Origin: UBA1413 sp964650525
GTDB taxonomy: Bacteria > Bacteroidota > Bacteroidia > Bacteroidales > Prolixibacteraceae
Assembly: GCA_964650525.1 (NCBI GenBank)
Contig: CAZYUA010000020.1
Span: 1-64,000, forward strand
Direction of reading: 5' to 3'
Length of the DNA: 64,000 nucleotides
Part shown: in pieces, positions 55,025 through 64,000 of the stretch
Position numbering within the stretch: the stretch's first letter is position 1
How the letters are laid out: the number at the start of each line of letters is the position of its first letter
Program-made: the position numbers and the translations under genes
The notes under the pieces: model-generated
Told to the model about the DNA's origin: nothing
The model's database searches: none
What the model saw: the letters and a program-made list of their open reading frames with translations, nothing else

Positions 55025-56908
55025 TTAGCGTCCCAGCAGAATCAGTAAAACATGAATGTCGGAGGGCGAAACGCCCGGTATTCTCGCTGCCTGCCCGATG
55101 GTTGCCGGATTTACGGCTGTAAGCTTCTGCCTTGCTTCCGTTGAAAGTGACAACAACCGATCATACTCAAATTTTCCCCGTATCTCCAGGTGTTCCAATC
55201 TTCCCATCTTGTCAGCCAAATTGCGTTCCCTTGAAATATAACCAGCATATTTTACCTGTATTTCCACCGATTCAAGAATCTCATGATAACGCCCTCCCAA
55301 TGGCAGGCTCTCTACAAATCGTTGAAAGGGCTCTAATTGCCCCAGTAACTCAAATATTGTAAGCTGCGGCCTCAACAGCAAGTCGTGTAACCGAACCGTA
55401 TTCTGAATGGGTGCGCTCTCCTTTAATTTTAATAAATCGTTGATATACTGCTGTTTAACGCCAAATTCTTTGAGGTACCCCAAAATCTTTTCCGAAAAAG
55501 AGTTCTTTTCATCCAGCAATTGCTTCCGCTCATAGGACGCAAGCCCCAGGTTATACGATTTTTCTGTCAACCGCTCATCTGCATTGTCTTGTCTTAACAA
55601 AATACGGAATTCCGCCCTGCTCGTAAACATCCTGTAGGGCTCATCAACCCCTTTGGTTACAAGATCGTCAATCAATACACCGATATACGCTTCGTCCCTG
55701 CCCAAAGTAAAATCCCTGCTACTGTCGTGAACCCGCAGATGAGCATTAATGCCTGCAATAATTCCCTGTGCAGCAGCTTCTTCGTATCCTGTCGTCCCAT
55801 TGATCTGTCCCGCAAAATAAAGATTTCTGATTTTTTTGGTTTCAAGCGTGATATACAAACCCGTTGGATCAAAATAATCATATTCAATAGCATATCCTGG
55901 CCGGTAGATCTTAGCCTGACGCAAACCCGGAATTTGCCGTAAAGCGGAATATTGAACCTCCCAGGGTAACGAAGAGGAAAACCCGTTCAGGTAATACTCG
56001 CCCGTCTGTTCTCCTTCCGGTTCGAGAAATAACTGATGCTGATCCTTACCACTGAAAGTGACCAGCTTGGATTCTATGCTTGGACAATAACGCGGGCCTG
56101 TACTTTGTATGGTACCATTATACAACGGAGAATCTTTAAATCCGGATTCCAGAATTCTGTGTACATCCCTGTTGGTATAGGTAATCCAGCATGACTTCTG
56201 CTTCAGCAACGGTTTTATCTCCGGAAGATAGGAAAATTTGTAGGGCCCTTCGTCTCCCTTTTGTTCAACAAGTTCTTGAAAATTAATGGTTTTTCCATCA
56301 ATCCTAACGGGAGTTCCGGTTTTAAGCCTTCCCGCTTTAAATCCTGCTTTTTGCAACTGTCTGGTGATGTGATAAGAAGCCTGCTCACCTGCCCTCCCCC
56401 CTTTGATTTGCTCCTTGCCTATGTGCATCAGACCATTCAGAAACGTTCCATTGGTAAGAATTACTGTTCTGGCCTTTATTTCGGCACCTGTCAGCGTTCT
56501 TACACCTTCCACCCTGCCCTTTTTCAGGATCAGTCCAACAACCGTATCCTGCCACAAATCAAGATTCCTGAGACTCTCCAGATAACGCCTCCATGTTTCT
56601 GAAAAACGCATCCGGTCATTCTGGCTCCTGGGGCTCCACATGGCAGGTCCTTTAGACCGGTTTAATAACCTGAATTGTATCGTCGTTTCATCAGTTACGA
56701 TGCCTGTAAAGCCCCCCAAAGCATCAATTTCCCGTACAATCTGCCCTTTGGCTATTCCTCCAATGGCCGGATTACACGACATCTGTGCATATTTGGTCAT
56801 GTCCATGGTAATCAACAGGGTCGTCGAACCCAGATTGGACGCAGCAGCAGCGGCTTCACATCCGGCATGCCCCCCTCCTACCACAATGACATCGTAACAA
56901 CCAAACAT
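55025..56908 (-). CDS. mnmG: tRNA uridine 5-carboxymethylaminomethyl modification enzyme MnmG (GidA)
   Basis: 627 residues; with MnmE it modifies U34 of certain tRNAs using FAD and methylene-tetrahydrofolate. FAD loop VVGGGHAGCEAA (9-20), family motifs MSCNPAIGGIAKGQ and GPRYCPSIESK, and C-terminal helical domain with VSPSDIHVLL. Start ATG overlaps the ybeY stop (TAATG), giving translational coupling. Confidence 0.97.
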   Translation of the reverse strand: MFGCYDVIVVGGGHAGCEAAAAASNLGSTTLLITMDMTKYAQMSCNPAIGGIAKGQIVREIDALGGFTGIVTDETTIQFRLLNRSKGPAMWSPRSQNDRMRFSETWRRYLESLRNLDLWQDTVVGLILKKGRVEGVRTLTGAEIKARTVILTNGTFLNGLMHIGKEQIKGGRAGEQASYHITRQLQKAGFKAGRLKTGTPVRIDGKTINFQELVEQKGDEGPYKFSYLPEIKPLLKQKSCWITYTNRDVHRILESGFKDSPLYNGTIQSTGPRYCPSIESKLVTFSGKDQHQLFLEPEGEQTGEYYLNGFSSSLPWEVQYSALRQIPGLRQAKIYRPGYAIEYDYFDPTGLYITLETKKIRNLYFAGQINGTTGYEEAAAQGIIAGINAHLRVHDSSRDFTLGRDEAYIGVLIDDLVTKGVDEPYRMFTSRAEFRILLRQDNADERLTEKSYNLGLASYERKQLLDEKNSFSEKILGYLKEFGVKQQYINDLLKLKESAPIQNTVRLHDLLLRPQLTIFELLGQLEPFQRFVESLPLGGRYHEILESVEIQVKYAGYISRERNLADKMGRLEHLEIRGKFEYDRLLSLSTEARQKLTAVNPATIGQAARIPGVSPSDIHVLLILLGR

Positions 56909-57342
56909 TATTGCTCCCCGATTAACCGAAACCGGTCTATATAACGATCTTCTCCTGCCCGCATGAAAACCTGTTCTTCTTCACACCGATCATCGTATCC
57001 TGTCAGGTGCAGAATACCATGAACCATGACCCTGATCATCTCCTCCCTGAATGTTACTGAGTAGTTGGCAGCGTTCTCCCTTACTCTTTCCAGGCTGATG
57101 TACAATTCCCCGGAAATTACCCCCTCCACGGAGGTATCAAAGGTTACTATATCCGTAAAATAATCGTGATGGAGAAATTCTACGTTGATGGTATGCAAAA
57201 AAGCATCGCTGCAAAATATGATGTTGATATCGCCGCATTCAAACCCTTCTTCTTTAATGATATTCCGGATAAAACCAGATACCAGCTTCCGCCGGAATCT
57301 GATTTCATGAATGTCTTCAAAAAAGAAATAAATTTTACTCAT
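56908..57342 (-). CDS. ybeY: Endoribonuclease YbeY
   Basis: 144 residues; zinc-dependent RNase in 16S rRNA 3' end maturation and ribosome quality control. Metal motif HGILHLTGYDD in the H3xH5xH-like position with the last ligand replaced by Asp, as in many homologs; TDIVTFDT is the conserved strand. Overlaps the mnmG start by one base. Confidence 0.95.
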   Translation of the reverse strand: MSKIYFFFEDIHEIRFRRKLVSGFIRNIIKEEGFECGDINIIFCSDAFLHTINVEFLHHDYFTDIVTFDTSVEGVISGELYISLERVRENAANYSVTFREEMIRVMVHGILHLTGYDDRCEEEQVFMRAGEDRYIDRFRLIGEQ

Positions 57343-57434
57343 AATTCTTTACCCAATACGGGGTTTCAACCATCCTCTTATTACCAACGTAAAAAGTTTC
57401 CGGTGTGGTTACCAATTCGATCCGGTTTCTGAAA

Positions 57435-60400
57435 CTATTCCTGCCGGTCCTGAGTGATTCTTTCAACATAACTCCGGTACTTATCCTGGTAAAAATTGGT
57501 GAGATTCAAACTGTTGCGCTGTATGTTTTCAATGGTAATTTTCTTGTCCGGCGTTTTTTCAAACAATTTTGCAGGATTGCTGTAAAATTCCTCATCCGCC
57601 GTATTCGATTCCCTTTTGTTATCCAAATCCCTTTCTCTTTCTGATTTTTCCGCTTCCAGTAACCGGGTAAGAATTTCATGCTGCCGTTGAATCATCTGCT
57701 GGTTAATGTTCTTATTCATCAATTCCTTCCTGTTCCTTTCAAGTAGTTGATCAATTTGTTGCAGTTGTTTTCTGGCATCACTTCCAACGCTTCCGTTGTT
57801 CATCATTTCCCTGAGCATTTGCTGCATCATTTCATGCTCCATAAGGGATTGACTGAATTCACGGCCCATATTTTTTCCGCTTTTCATCTGATCAATCATC
57901 TTTTGCAACTGATTTCTCAGGTTGTCTGACTGGCTTTTTAGTTTTCCCATATTTCCCTTTTTGCCACTCTGGCAGTTTTCATCTCCCGGAGTTGCATTCG
58001 CCTGCTCCTCTTCCATGCTTCGCAGCGCTTCACTTAACAGTAGTGCCAGATTGTTGACGGAGGTTAAAGCCAATTGCTGGTGAGTGCCCGCCTGCGAGAA
58101 GAGGGCTTCGCCCATCAATTCTCCTGACCTGGACAAGCTCAATTCCAGGGCCATTAATTCGTTATTCACCACATTTCCAATTTGGGGTGCTCTGTTGGCC
58201 AAGGCATATAAACTATCTTTTACTACCTTACTCTGAACTTCAAGTTTTCTCTGATCCCTGGTCAATAGTCTTAAAACCGGATCATTGGGAGGTACCGAGG
58301 AGGTCTCCACCAGAATTCTTTCCTGTTCAAAAGACAGAAAAACCAAATTGGTTAATATCTGCTGAAGGGTTTCTATGTTCTCTGCATTTTCCTGCATCCT
58401 GTTAGCATCGAGCATTTGCTTCATCGCAAAAGCCAGACTTTTTAGCATATCTGAGGTTTCCTTCATGCTCTTCGAGGAGTTCCGGGAATTCTTCTTGTCC
58501 AATTCTATTCCCGTATTATCCATATTTTTAAGTATTTCTCCTGTCTCATCCTCAAAATCATCCAATACCATCGGCTTTTTGAGCTTTGCATTTGCTTCGT
58601 TTAATTTCTTCAAATCTTCCCTGATCAACTCCGTTTCCTTTTTGTCCTTGTCTGTGAGCTCCCGCTGTAATGCAAAATTCTTGTCGTTAAGAATGTCTTC
58701 AGCACTTTTCTCCTGTCGCTGTTGCACTTCCTCCACCCGTTCTATCAGATTCTCTAAATCCTGTTCAATTTTCATCTTTCGCAACATTTCAAGGTTTCTG
58801 TCAAGCTGTTTTGACAGGTCATCCATAGAAATATCCATCCTTTTATTCAGATCATTTAATTGGGAACTGTTGAATTTTTCTGCCAACTCTGCAAATTCTT
58901 CCAATAACTTCTTCAATTCATCAGTCATTACATCATCCATCAACTCCTTTATCAACTCCTGTTTTTTCATCAAATCAGAGTTTTCCTGCTGAAAAGTGTT
59001 CTGTACATTATTGTAATTTTGATTCATCTTTTCAATCTTATCAAGCATTCGCTCAATATCGTTCTTCTTTTCCACAATGTCGTTTACCATTTGCGATTTT
59101 TCCCAATCGGTAAGCTTGCTGTTAAGATTTTTTATCTGCAGATCCTTGATATCTGATTTCAAATTATTGGCCAGTTCCTGACTCTCCCTTATCATGTTCT
59201 CTATATCCTCAAACTTTTTACCAACCATTTCATTGATTTCCTGCCTGCCGGGAAAAACCATAGAAAAGCTCTCCGATGTGGATGTTTTGGGATTGTTTAC
59301 CTTATCGTTATCTGTAACTGAAAAATAATAGTGGAGGGTCTTATCTGTAACGTTAAAATCTTTAAAATCAACAGAATAATAAAATTCCTGATCAGTAAGA
59401 TAGGGTACTACAGGTATAGAAAATGCAGAATCCTCCTGATCAATGTTTACATGAAAATTCAGCCGGGTAAACCCATAATCATCCCGTATCTGCCCTTTGA
59501 AATAAAACCTTGTAAGTTTTACGGAATCTTGCACCTGAATCACTGATATTTCCGGAAAAAAATCCTCAATAACATCGATAGAAAAATTCATGATGTTTTC
59601 GAATTCGGTCTTTATATTTTTTACAAGTATCCCATAAGTTTGTCTGGAATAAAAAAACTCTGAAACCGAAAATTTCTCTCTTCCCGTTTTTTCAGCCATC
59701 AGGCTTTTCTGTTGATCAACGAACAATTTCAGCGAATCGGTATCGTAACATTCAAAATTCCAGCTTACCTTACTTCCGGCAGGAATTCTCATGTCCCCGA
59801 TATTCTCTGAAAGTCGCTTTTCCAAAGCAGTATAGGCAGGGGGTTCAACGATTATGGTAAAACTATTCACCACAGGCACAGGAATTACCTGTAAGAGGTA
59901 TACTGATGAATTGTACTTCAAATCAGTAAGATAAAATTCCACATCATTCAATACAGCAGAAAAATCAAACTCAAAAAATCCTTTTTCCTGTGGCTTCATC
60001 AAAAAATGATTTCCTCCGATATTGATGTATAAAATACTGGGTATTTCGTCTCCTTCACATCTGGCTTGGAGTTTGAAATCGCTACCTTTCCTTACATTAA
60101 GCTCTTTATTATTAATAATATATAGAAATGGAGCCGGTTTAATATATTCCTGATTATAGTGAATGATTCTGTTTCCAGGTTCCAGAATAAAAGATTTGTC
60201 AATGAAGTACAAAATAAGAACAGAGCCAAAACTCAGAACGAAGTATATAAAAAGCGTTTTCAGATTTTTCAGACTGATTGCATCAGAAAAATTGAAAAAA
60301 TTCAGTTCCCTCACTTTCTGCGATACCGCAGCAGCCTGTATTGCTCCGGAATATTGCAGGTCGTTCATTTCATGCAATTCAATGGCATTAATGATTCTGT

Positions 60401-60719
60401 CTTTAACCTCCGGCATCATCGATTTAATGATCGCTGATACTTTTCTGTTATCTAATAAACCCAGTATTCCTGATAATTGCAGAGCCGGATATAGTATAAA
60501 TCGCAGAGAAGCAAGACCTAAAAATCCGACAGAAGTAAGAAAACCAATCTTTCTCCATGCAGAGGGCATGAAAATTTTGTATTCCAAAAAATTCAAAACA
60601 AGATAAATAACTATAAATAAGATAGTAACGACAATCAACCCCCGTAAAAAATCTATCAATAAATACTTTCTCCTGAATTTTTCTAACTTTGTTTCCAGTA
60701 TGTTGAAATCATTACTCAT
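57435..60719 (-). CDS. Large DUF4175-type membrane protein with long coiled coil
   Basis: 1094 residues. Three N-terminal membrane segments (about 22-44, 58-80 and 160-178), an extracytoplasmic beta-rich region (about 190-500), then a very long, charged, Gln/Met-rich coiled coil (about 510-1040; QQMLREMMNNGSVGSDARKQ). Matches the DUF4175 family of Bacteroidota, function unknown. Upstream of ybeY by 92 nt. DNA here is A/T-rich (20 G/C in 58741-58800). Confidence 0.85.
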   Translation of the reverse strand: MSNDFNILETKLEKFRRKYLLIDFLRGLIVVTILFIVIYLVLNFLEYKIFMPSAWRKIGFLTSVGFLGLASLRFILYPALQLSGILGLLDNRKVSAIIKSMMPEVKDRIINAIELHEMNDLQYSGAIQAAAVSQKVRELNFFNFSDAISLKNLKTLFIYFVLSFGSVLILYFIDKSFILEPGNRIIHYNQEYIKPAPFLYIINNKELNVRKGSDFKLQARCEGDEIPSILYINIGGNHFLMKPQEKGFFEFDFSAVLNDVEFYLTDLKYNSSVYLLQVIPVPVVNSFTIIVEPPAYTALEKRLSENIGDMRIPAGSKVSWNFECYDTDSLKLFVDQQKSLMAEKTGREKFSVSEFFYSRQTYGILVKNIKTEFENIMNFSIDVIEDFFPEISVIQVQDSVKLTRFYFKGQIRDDYGFTRLNFHVNIDQEDSAFSIPVVPYLTDQEFYYSVDFKDFNVTDKTLHYYFSVTDNDKVNNPKTSTSESFSMVFPGRQEINEMVGKKFEDIENMIRESQELANNLKSDIKDLQIKNLNSKLTDWEKSQMVNDIVEKKNDIERMLDKIEKMNQNYNNVQNTFQQENSDLMKKQELIKELMDDVMTDELKKLLEEFAELAEKFNSSQLNDLNKRMDISMDDLSKQLDRNLEMLRKMKIEQDLENLIERVEEVQQRQEKSAEDILNDKNFALQRELTDKDKKETELIREDLKKLNEANAKLKKPMVLDDFEDETGEILKNMDNTGIELDKKNSRNSSKSMKETSDMLKSLAFAMKQMLDANRMQENAENIETLQQILTNLVFLSFEQERILVETSSVPPNDPVLRLLTRDQRKLEVQSKVVKDSLYALANRAPQIGNVVNNELMALELSLSRSGELMGEALFSQAGTHQQLALTSVNNLALLLSEALRSMEEEQANATPGDENCQSGKKGNMGKLKSQSDNLRNQLQKMIDQMKSGKNMGREFSQSLMEHEMMQQMLREMMNNGSVGSDARKQLQQIDQLLERNRKELMNKNINQQMIQRQHEILTRLLEAEKSERERDLDNKRESNTADEEFYSNPAKLFEKTPDKKITIENIQRNSLNLTNFYQDKYRSYVERITQDRQE

Positions 60720-61133
60720 ATTTTTATAATTTACAATAATCCAATTAGATACAAGTTGAATCTATTCAGATAATCTGTTCAAAAATACCTCAAAAAAATG
60801 AATTTCTTTAAGCTGATTATTTTGCTTTTTCCCTGTTTATTTTTATAGAAAAATTTTTTATTTGATGCATTAAAATAAACACACCATTTTCTATCAATTA
60901 ATAAACCTCTTTTCTTACTCCACTATCATTCATAAACATTTATCAACCATCGTATAAAATTTGTTAAATTCTATTATAAACCATTGATTATATGATAATT
61001 ATCTATTGAGTTTTGTAATAATTATGGTTATTAATTTGTTGATTGGTTGTGCGTAAAACTTGATTTATTTTTATTAACACTATTAACAGTGTAGTATCAT
61101 ACGCATAGTTTTATTTTATAAATAAAAAGATAT
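60720..61133. other. Very A/T-rich divergent intergenic region with an operator-like repeat
   Basis: 414 nt between the DUF4175 gene (minus) and the response regulator (plus). G/C is about 16 of 60 at 60901-60960 and 14 of 60 at 61021-61080. Two 9-mers in tandem, ATTAACACT (61073-61081) and ATTAACAGT (61082-61090), overlap an inverted repeat ACACT/AGTGT (61077-61081 and 61088-61092), 40-60 nt upstream of the response regulator. This may be a regulator-binding site. No gene seen. No convincing DnaA boxes. Confidence 0.45.
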
Positions 61134-61511
61134 ATGCATATACTGTTAGTGGAAGACAATGTTCTTAATCAGAAAATTTTGTCTTTCCATCTTAAAAAGA
61201 ACAATTACAGTCTGGATTTGTCTGGTTCAGGTGAGGATGCAGTGGAAAAGTATGCACAGGAATGGTTCGAAGTCATCCTGATGGATTTGATGTTACCGGG
61301 AATGACAGGATATGAGACTTCCATGCGGATCAGAATGATAGAGAAGGAAAAATACCAGAATAAGAAGACTTATATTATTGCTCTGACTGCCAACACATTG
61401 GATAATGAGATGGAACGATGTTTCCTGAGTGGGATGGATGGATATTTAACCAAACCTTTTGATATGGTAAAACTGGATCTTATCTTTGAAAGTTTACACA
61501 TCGGTATGTAA
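61134..61511 (+). CDS. Single-domain response regulator
   Basis: 125 residues, only a receiver domain. Acidic pocket E7/D8, phospho-accepting D51 in LMDLMLPGMTG, T85 in ALTAN and K107 in TKPF are all present. No output domain, so it probably passes phosphate on or binds a protein partner. No kinase adjacent. Ends 13 nt before ruvB and is likely co-transcribed with it. Confidence 0.92.
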   Translation: MHILLVEDNVLNQKILSFHLKKNNYSLDLSGSGEDAVEKYAQEWFEVILMDLMLPGMTGYETSMRIRMIEKEKYQNKKTYIIALTANTLDNEMERCFLSGMDGYLTKPFDMVKLDLIFESLHIGM

Positions 61512-61524
61512 TAAAGTGGCGGGG

Positions 61525-62547
61525 ATGGAAGATTTTTTTGACATCAGGAGTACAGGGTATTCTGAAAAGGATAAGGAGTTTGACAATCAGCTAAGGCCTG
61601 TGACCTTCAGTGAATTCAAAGGTCAAAATAAAGCAGTTGAAAATCTTAAAATTTTTGTCAAGGCAGCGAGATTAAGAGGAGAGTCGTTGGACCATGTCTT
61701 GCTGCATGGTCCACCCGGTCTTGGAAAAACAACCTTATCAAGCATCATTGCTCACGAAATGGGGGTAAATATGAAAGTAACCTCAGGACCTGTTCTTGAC
61801 AAGCCCGGAGATCTTGCTGGAATCCTAACCAACCTTGAACCCCGGGATCTCCTTTTTATCGACGAAATTCACCGTTTATCGCCGGTTGTGGAAGAGTATC
61901 TCTATTCTGCCATGGAAGATTACAAAATTGATATACTCATTGATAAGGGTCCCGGTGCACGTTCTATCCAACTCGAATTAAATCCTTTTACCTTAGTGGG
62001 GGCCACTACCAGGTCAGGACTCCTTACAGCACCTTTAAGGGCCCGGTTCGGAATCAAATTTCATCTGGAATATTATGATGTGGATGTTCTTACATCCATT
62101 GCCAGGCGATCTGCTGCAATATTAAATGTTATTATTGAAGATTCTGCAGCCATTGAAATAGCTTCAAGAAGCCGGGGAACTCCCCGTATTGTCAATGCTC
62201 TGCTTCGAAGAGTCAGAGATTTTGCCCAGGTCAAAGGTTCAGGGAAAATTGACCTCGCTATTACCAGGTATGCCCTGGAAGCTCTGAATATTGATAAATA
62301 CGGACTTGATGAAATGGATAACCGGATATTAATCACCATCATTGACAAATTCAAGGGAGGTCCGGTTGGCATATCCACCATTTCAACGGCTGTTGGAGAA
62401 GAAGCAGGAACAATTGAGGAAGTATACGAACCTTACCTGATCAAGGAAGGTTTTATGAAGCGCACACCCCGGGGAAGAGAAGTTACGGATTTGGCTTATA
62501 AACACTTAGGTAAAAACAGATTAGGTGATTACCCTACCCTGTTTTGA
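61525..62547 (+). CDS. ruvB: Holliday junction branch-migration helicase RuvB
   Basis: 340 residues from ATG 61525 (preceded by GGCGGGG). Walker A GPPGLGKTT, Walker B IDEIHR, sensor/arginine-finger region GATTRSGLLTAPLRARFG, C-terminal winged helix (EEVYEPYLIKEGFMKRTPRGR). Drives branch migration with RuvA (not in the window). Confidence 0.98.
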   Translation: MEDFFDIRSTGYSEKDKEFDNQLRPVTFSEFKGQNKAVENLKIFVKAARLRGESLDHVLLHGPPGLGKTTLSSIIAHEMGVNMKVTSGPVLDKPGDLAGILTNLEPRDLLFIDEIHRLSPVVEEYLYSAMEDYKIDILIDKGPGARSIQLELNPFTLVGATTRSGLLTAPLRARFGIKFHLEYYDVDVLTSIARRSAAILNVIIEDSAAIEIASRSRGTPRIVNALLRRVRDFAQVKGSGKIDLAITRYALEALNIDKYGLDEMDNRILITIIDKFKGGPVGISTISTAVGEEAGTIEEVYEPYLIKEGFMKRTPRGREVTDLAYKHLGKNRLGDYPTLF

Positions 62548-62589
62548 TTTCCACTGTGCACATTGATCCCCGTAATAGTCCCGGGTATT

Positions 62590-63651
62590 TCAAAATTCCA
62601 CCTGAATTTCGTACATCTTTGGCCACCGTTTGCCTGTGATCAGCAAATGGCCGGAAGACGGCAACAAAGCAATTCCGTTCAGTACGTCTATCCCGGCAGA
62701 TTGATTGGCATCCATAATCCCCAATATTCCGCGCAGATCAAGGTAACCTATTATCGTTCCCTTTTGCGGATCAATGTGTACAATTCTATCGGTTGTCCAT
62801 ACATTGGCCCAAAGGGTGCCGTTGTCATATTCCAGTTCGTTTAAAAATTGGAATACTCTTTCATTATCTGCTACCTGGACTTTTTTTTGTACCGAAAAAT
62901 CATCCGGACTCATCCACGTCAATGTTCCGGTACCATCGCTCATAATCAGACTCTTTCCATCATTGGTTAATCCCCATCCTTCTTCCGGAAGAAACCGGAA
63001 ACTGTCCACTAATGCAAAATCCGAACGGTTATAAACAAATCCAATTCTGTTTTTATAGGTCAGCTGAAAAATTCTGTCGCCCATTACCGTTATGCCTTCA
63101 CCAAAATATGCGTCATCCAGACCAACCCGGTTCAGAATTTTCCCGGCAGACAGGTCGAGCCTGTATAGAGCCGATTTACCGTGTTCGCCCGTTCCTTCAT
63201 ACAAGAACCCGTCACGGTATTCCAGCCCCTGGGTAAAAAAGTCTGGAGAATGATCATATTCCCTTATCAATTTGTAAGAATATTGTTTTGGCCTTATATC
63301 AGACAAAACAGTGAAATTCCTTAAACGGGAAGAAGAAATCCCATCGTTGTTTTCTGCAACGACCTTCAGGGTATTGATACCGGTTTCTTCCAGAGAGGCA
63401 ATAACCATATGGAATTCGGCTTCAGTACCCGATGCCAGCAATGTATTGTTTAAATAGACATCTGTTTTTTTCAATGCCCCCCGCTTGGTTTTTGTCAAAA
63501 CATGGACGGTTACCGACTGTCCCAACGAAAAATTCTTTTGTTCCGGTTCCAGGGTTATTAGAGAAACCGGTTTCCTTGAACTTTCCGTTTTACCGTGGCA
63601 CGACACGACAACCGTTACCAGAAATAAAACATAAACCAGTGGCGATGACAT
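62590..63651 (-). CDS. Glutaminyl-peptide (glutamine) cyclotransferase lipoprotein
   Basis: 353 residues from ATG 63651 (a GTG two codons earlier is possible). Signal peptide with lipobox VVSC (Cys18), an Ig-like region (about 28-115), then a five-bladed propeller: SPDFFTQGLEYRDGFLYEGTGEHG is the family hallmark (spanning about 132-155), ending GIDVLNGIALLPSSGHLLITGKRWP. Forms N-terminal pyroglutamate on exported proteins, in the periplasm or on the membrane. Its start overlaps the left copy of a direct repeat. Confidence 0.92.
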   Translation of the reverse strand: MSSPLVYVLFLVTVVVSCHGKTESSRKPVSLITLEPEQKNFSLGQSVTVHVLTKTKRGALKKTDVYLNNTLLASGTEAEFHMVIASLEETGINTLKVVAENNDGISSSRLRNFTVLSDIRPKQYSYKLIREYDHSPDFFTQGLEYRDGFLYEGTGEHGKSALYRLDLSAGKILNRVGLDDAYFGEGITVMGDRIFQLTYKNRIGFVYNRSDFALVDSFRFLPEEGWGLTNDGKSLIMSDGTGTLTWMSPDDFSVQKKVQVADNERVFQFLNELEYDNGTLWANVWTTDRIVHIDPQKGTIIGYLDLRGILGIMDANQSAGIDVLNGIALLPSSGHLLITGKRWPKMYEIQVEF

Positions 63652-63846
63652 TTTCACTCGTATATATTTATATTAATGTTCATATATTCAATCATATGTA
63701 GTTGAATGGTTCATTCAGCTTTTCATTTCCGTGTAACTCGCATGGGAAATAGATTCATCAACTTTTGTACCTGCGCACCGAAGTGCTTCGGCACACAAGT
63801 GTGGCTGGCTCGCCATGCTCGTTTCACTCGTATGTATTTACGTTTA
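63652..63846. repeat. Small element bounded by an imperfect direct repeat, with an internal palindrome
   Basis: TTTCACTCGTATATATTTA (from 63652) recurs as TTTCACTCGTATGTATTTA (from 63822), 170 nt apart; both continue with TnTTTAA-like bases. Between them lies CCGAAGTGCTTCGG (63779-63792), a perfect palindrome. The left copy is the start region of the cyclotransferase gene. The layout suggests a small inserted or duplicated element. Confidence 0.55.
63715..63816 (-). CDS. Possible 33-residue ORF in the repeat element
   Basis: ATG at 63816, TGA ending 63715; begins MASQPHLCAEALRCAG. The palindrome is inside its coding frame. Sequences like HLCAEALRCAG are, as I remember, met as translated repeats in Bacteroidota genomes, so this is more likely a repeat than a gene. 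Confidence 0.2.
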   Translation of the reverse strand: MASQPHLCAEALRCAGTKVDESISHASYTEMKS

Positions 63847-64000
63847 AAAAACAATCCAAGTACAGGATAAAAATATATATAATTATTTGATTATTATAAA
63901 CTTACATATAAGTTGTTTATAACAATATGTCCAATAATTAAAATTAGTCAATGACATTCAATTAGTCAGAATAATATTACCACGGCAATTTCCGACCATG
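63847..64000. other. A/T-rich end of the window, no gene seen
   Basis: Mostly A/T. It holds a direct repeat ATTAGTCA (twice, about 21 nt apart, 63945-63975 region) and an inverted repeat AACTTA/TAAGTT near 63899-63914. The last bases form ATG but no frame can be judged. Confidence 0.4.

Noticed and set aside
60720..61133. A/T-rich intergenic region as a replication origin
   Set aside because: No DnaA box within one mismatch and no dnaA, dnaN or parAB nearby; it reads as a divergent promoter region.
1..64000. tRNA, rRNA, CRISPR, prophage or IS elements
   Set aside because: No T-loop motif in a cloverleaf context, no transposase or phage genes, and no direct-repeat arrays were seen.

Overview
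The window is chromosomal DNA of a member of the Bacteroidota, most likely an environmental Bacteroidales-type lineage. The evidence is two SusC/SusD outer-membrane uptake pairs, a protein ending in a type IX secretion sorting domain, promoters of the TAnnTTTG type, little Shine-Dalgarno sequence, and an AtpB with the N-terminal extension seen in this phylum. I see no rRNA, tRNA, CRISPR array, prophage or insertion sequence.

Layout. 1-15.6 kb: a seven-gene minus-strand operon, in transcription order FAS1 lipoprotein, SusC, SusD, FAS1 lipoprotein, FAS1 lipoprotein, SusC, SusD. It has no glycoside hydrolase and no regulator. 15.7-24.1 kb (minus strand): a secreted metalloprotease with a T9SS tail, cardiolipin synthase, metG and a collagen-like glycine-rich secreted protein. 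24.4-27.3 kb: ldcA, yraN, a YjbR-like gene overlapping an S4 RNA-binding gene, and a convergent comF. 27.6-30.5 kb: a two-gene unit of a membrane-anchored tetraheme cytochrome fused to an FGE/SUMF1-like domain and a Tat-exported Gfo/Idh/MocA oxidoreductase; this is the most unusual biochemistry here. 30.6-37.4 kb: a POT-like transporter, coaX, dxs, an orphan histidine kinase, yceD-like and rpmF. 37.7-43.9 kb: bactofilin, a four-helix membrane protein and ATP synthase genes atpBEFHAG, without atpD and atpC. 44.0-45.5 kb: metK behind a strong candidate SAM-II riboswitch. 45.7-57.3 kb: mainly housekeeping genes (Usp protein, epimerase, NimA-like flavoprotein, rbfA, lolC/E-type permease, tdh, rsgA, uvrC, apt, mnmG, ybeY), with a perfect ParB-type palindrome between apt and mnmG. 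57.4-64 kb: a large DUF4175 membrane protein, a single-domain response regulator next to ruvB, a glutamine cyclotransferase lipoprotein and an AT-rich end carrying a small repeat structure.

How the parts fit. The left 18 kb is accessory surface biology: capture and import of an unknown polymer plus secreted proteolysis. The middle and right are mostly core functions, including respiration/energy (ATP synthase), methionine/SAM (metG, metK), isoprenoids (dxs), CoA (coaX), translation (rpmF, rbfA, rsgA, mnmG, ybeY) and DNA repair (uvrC, ruvB). Many genes here start with TTG or GTG. The right end is clearly more AT-rich than the ATP synthase region. Starts were chosen from family homology remembered, overlaps and visible upstream signals; no database search was possible.
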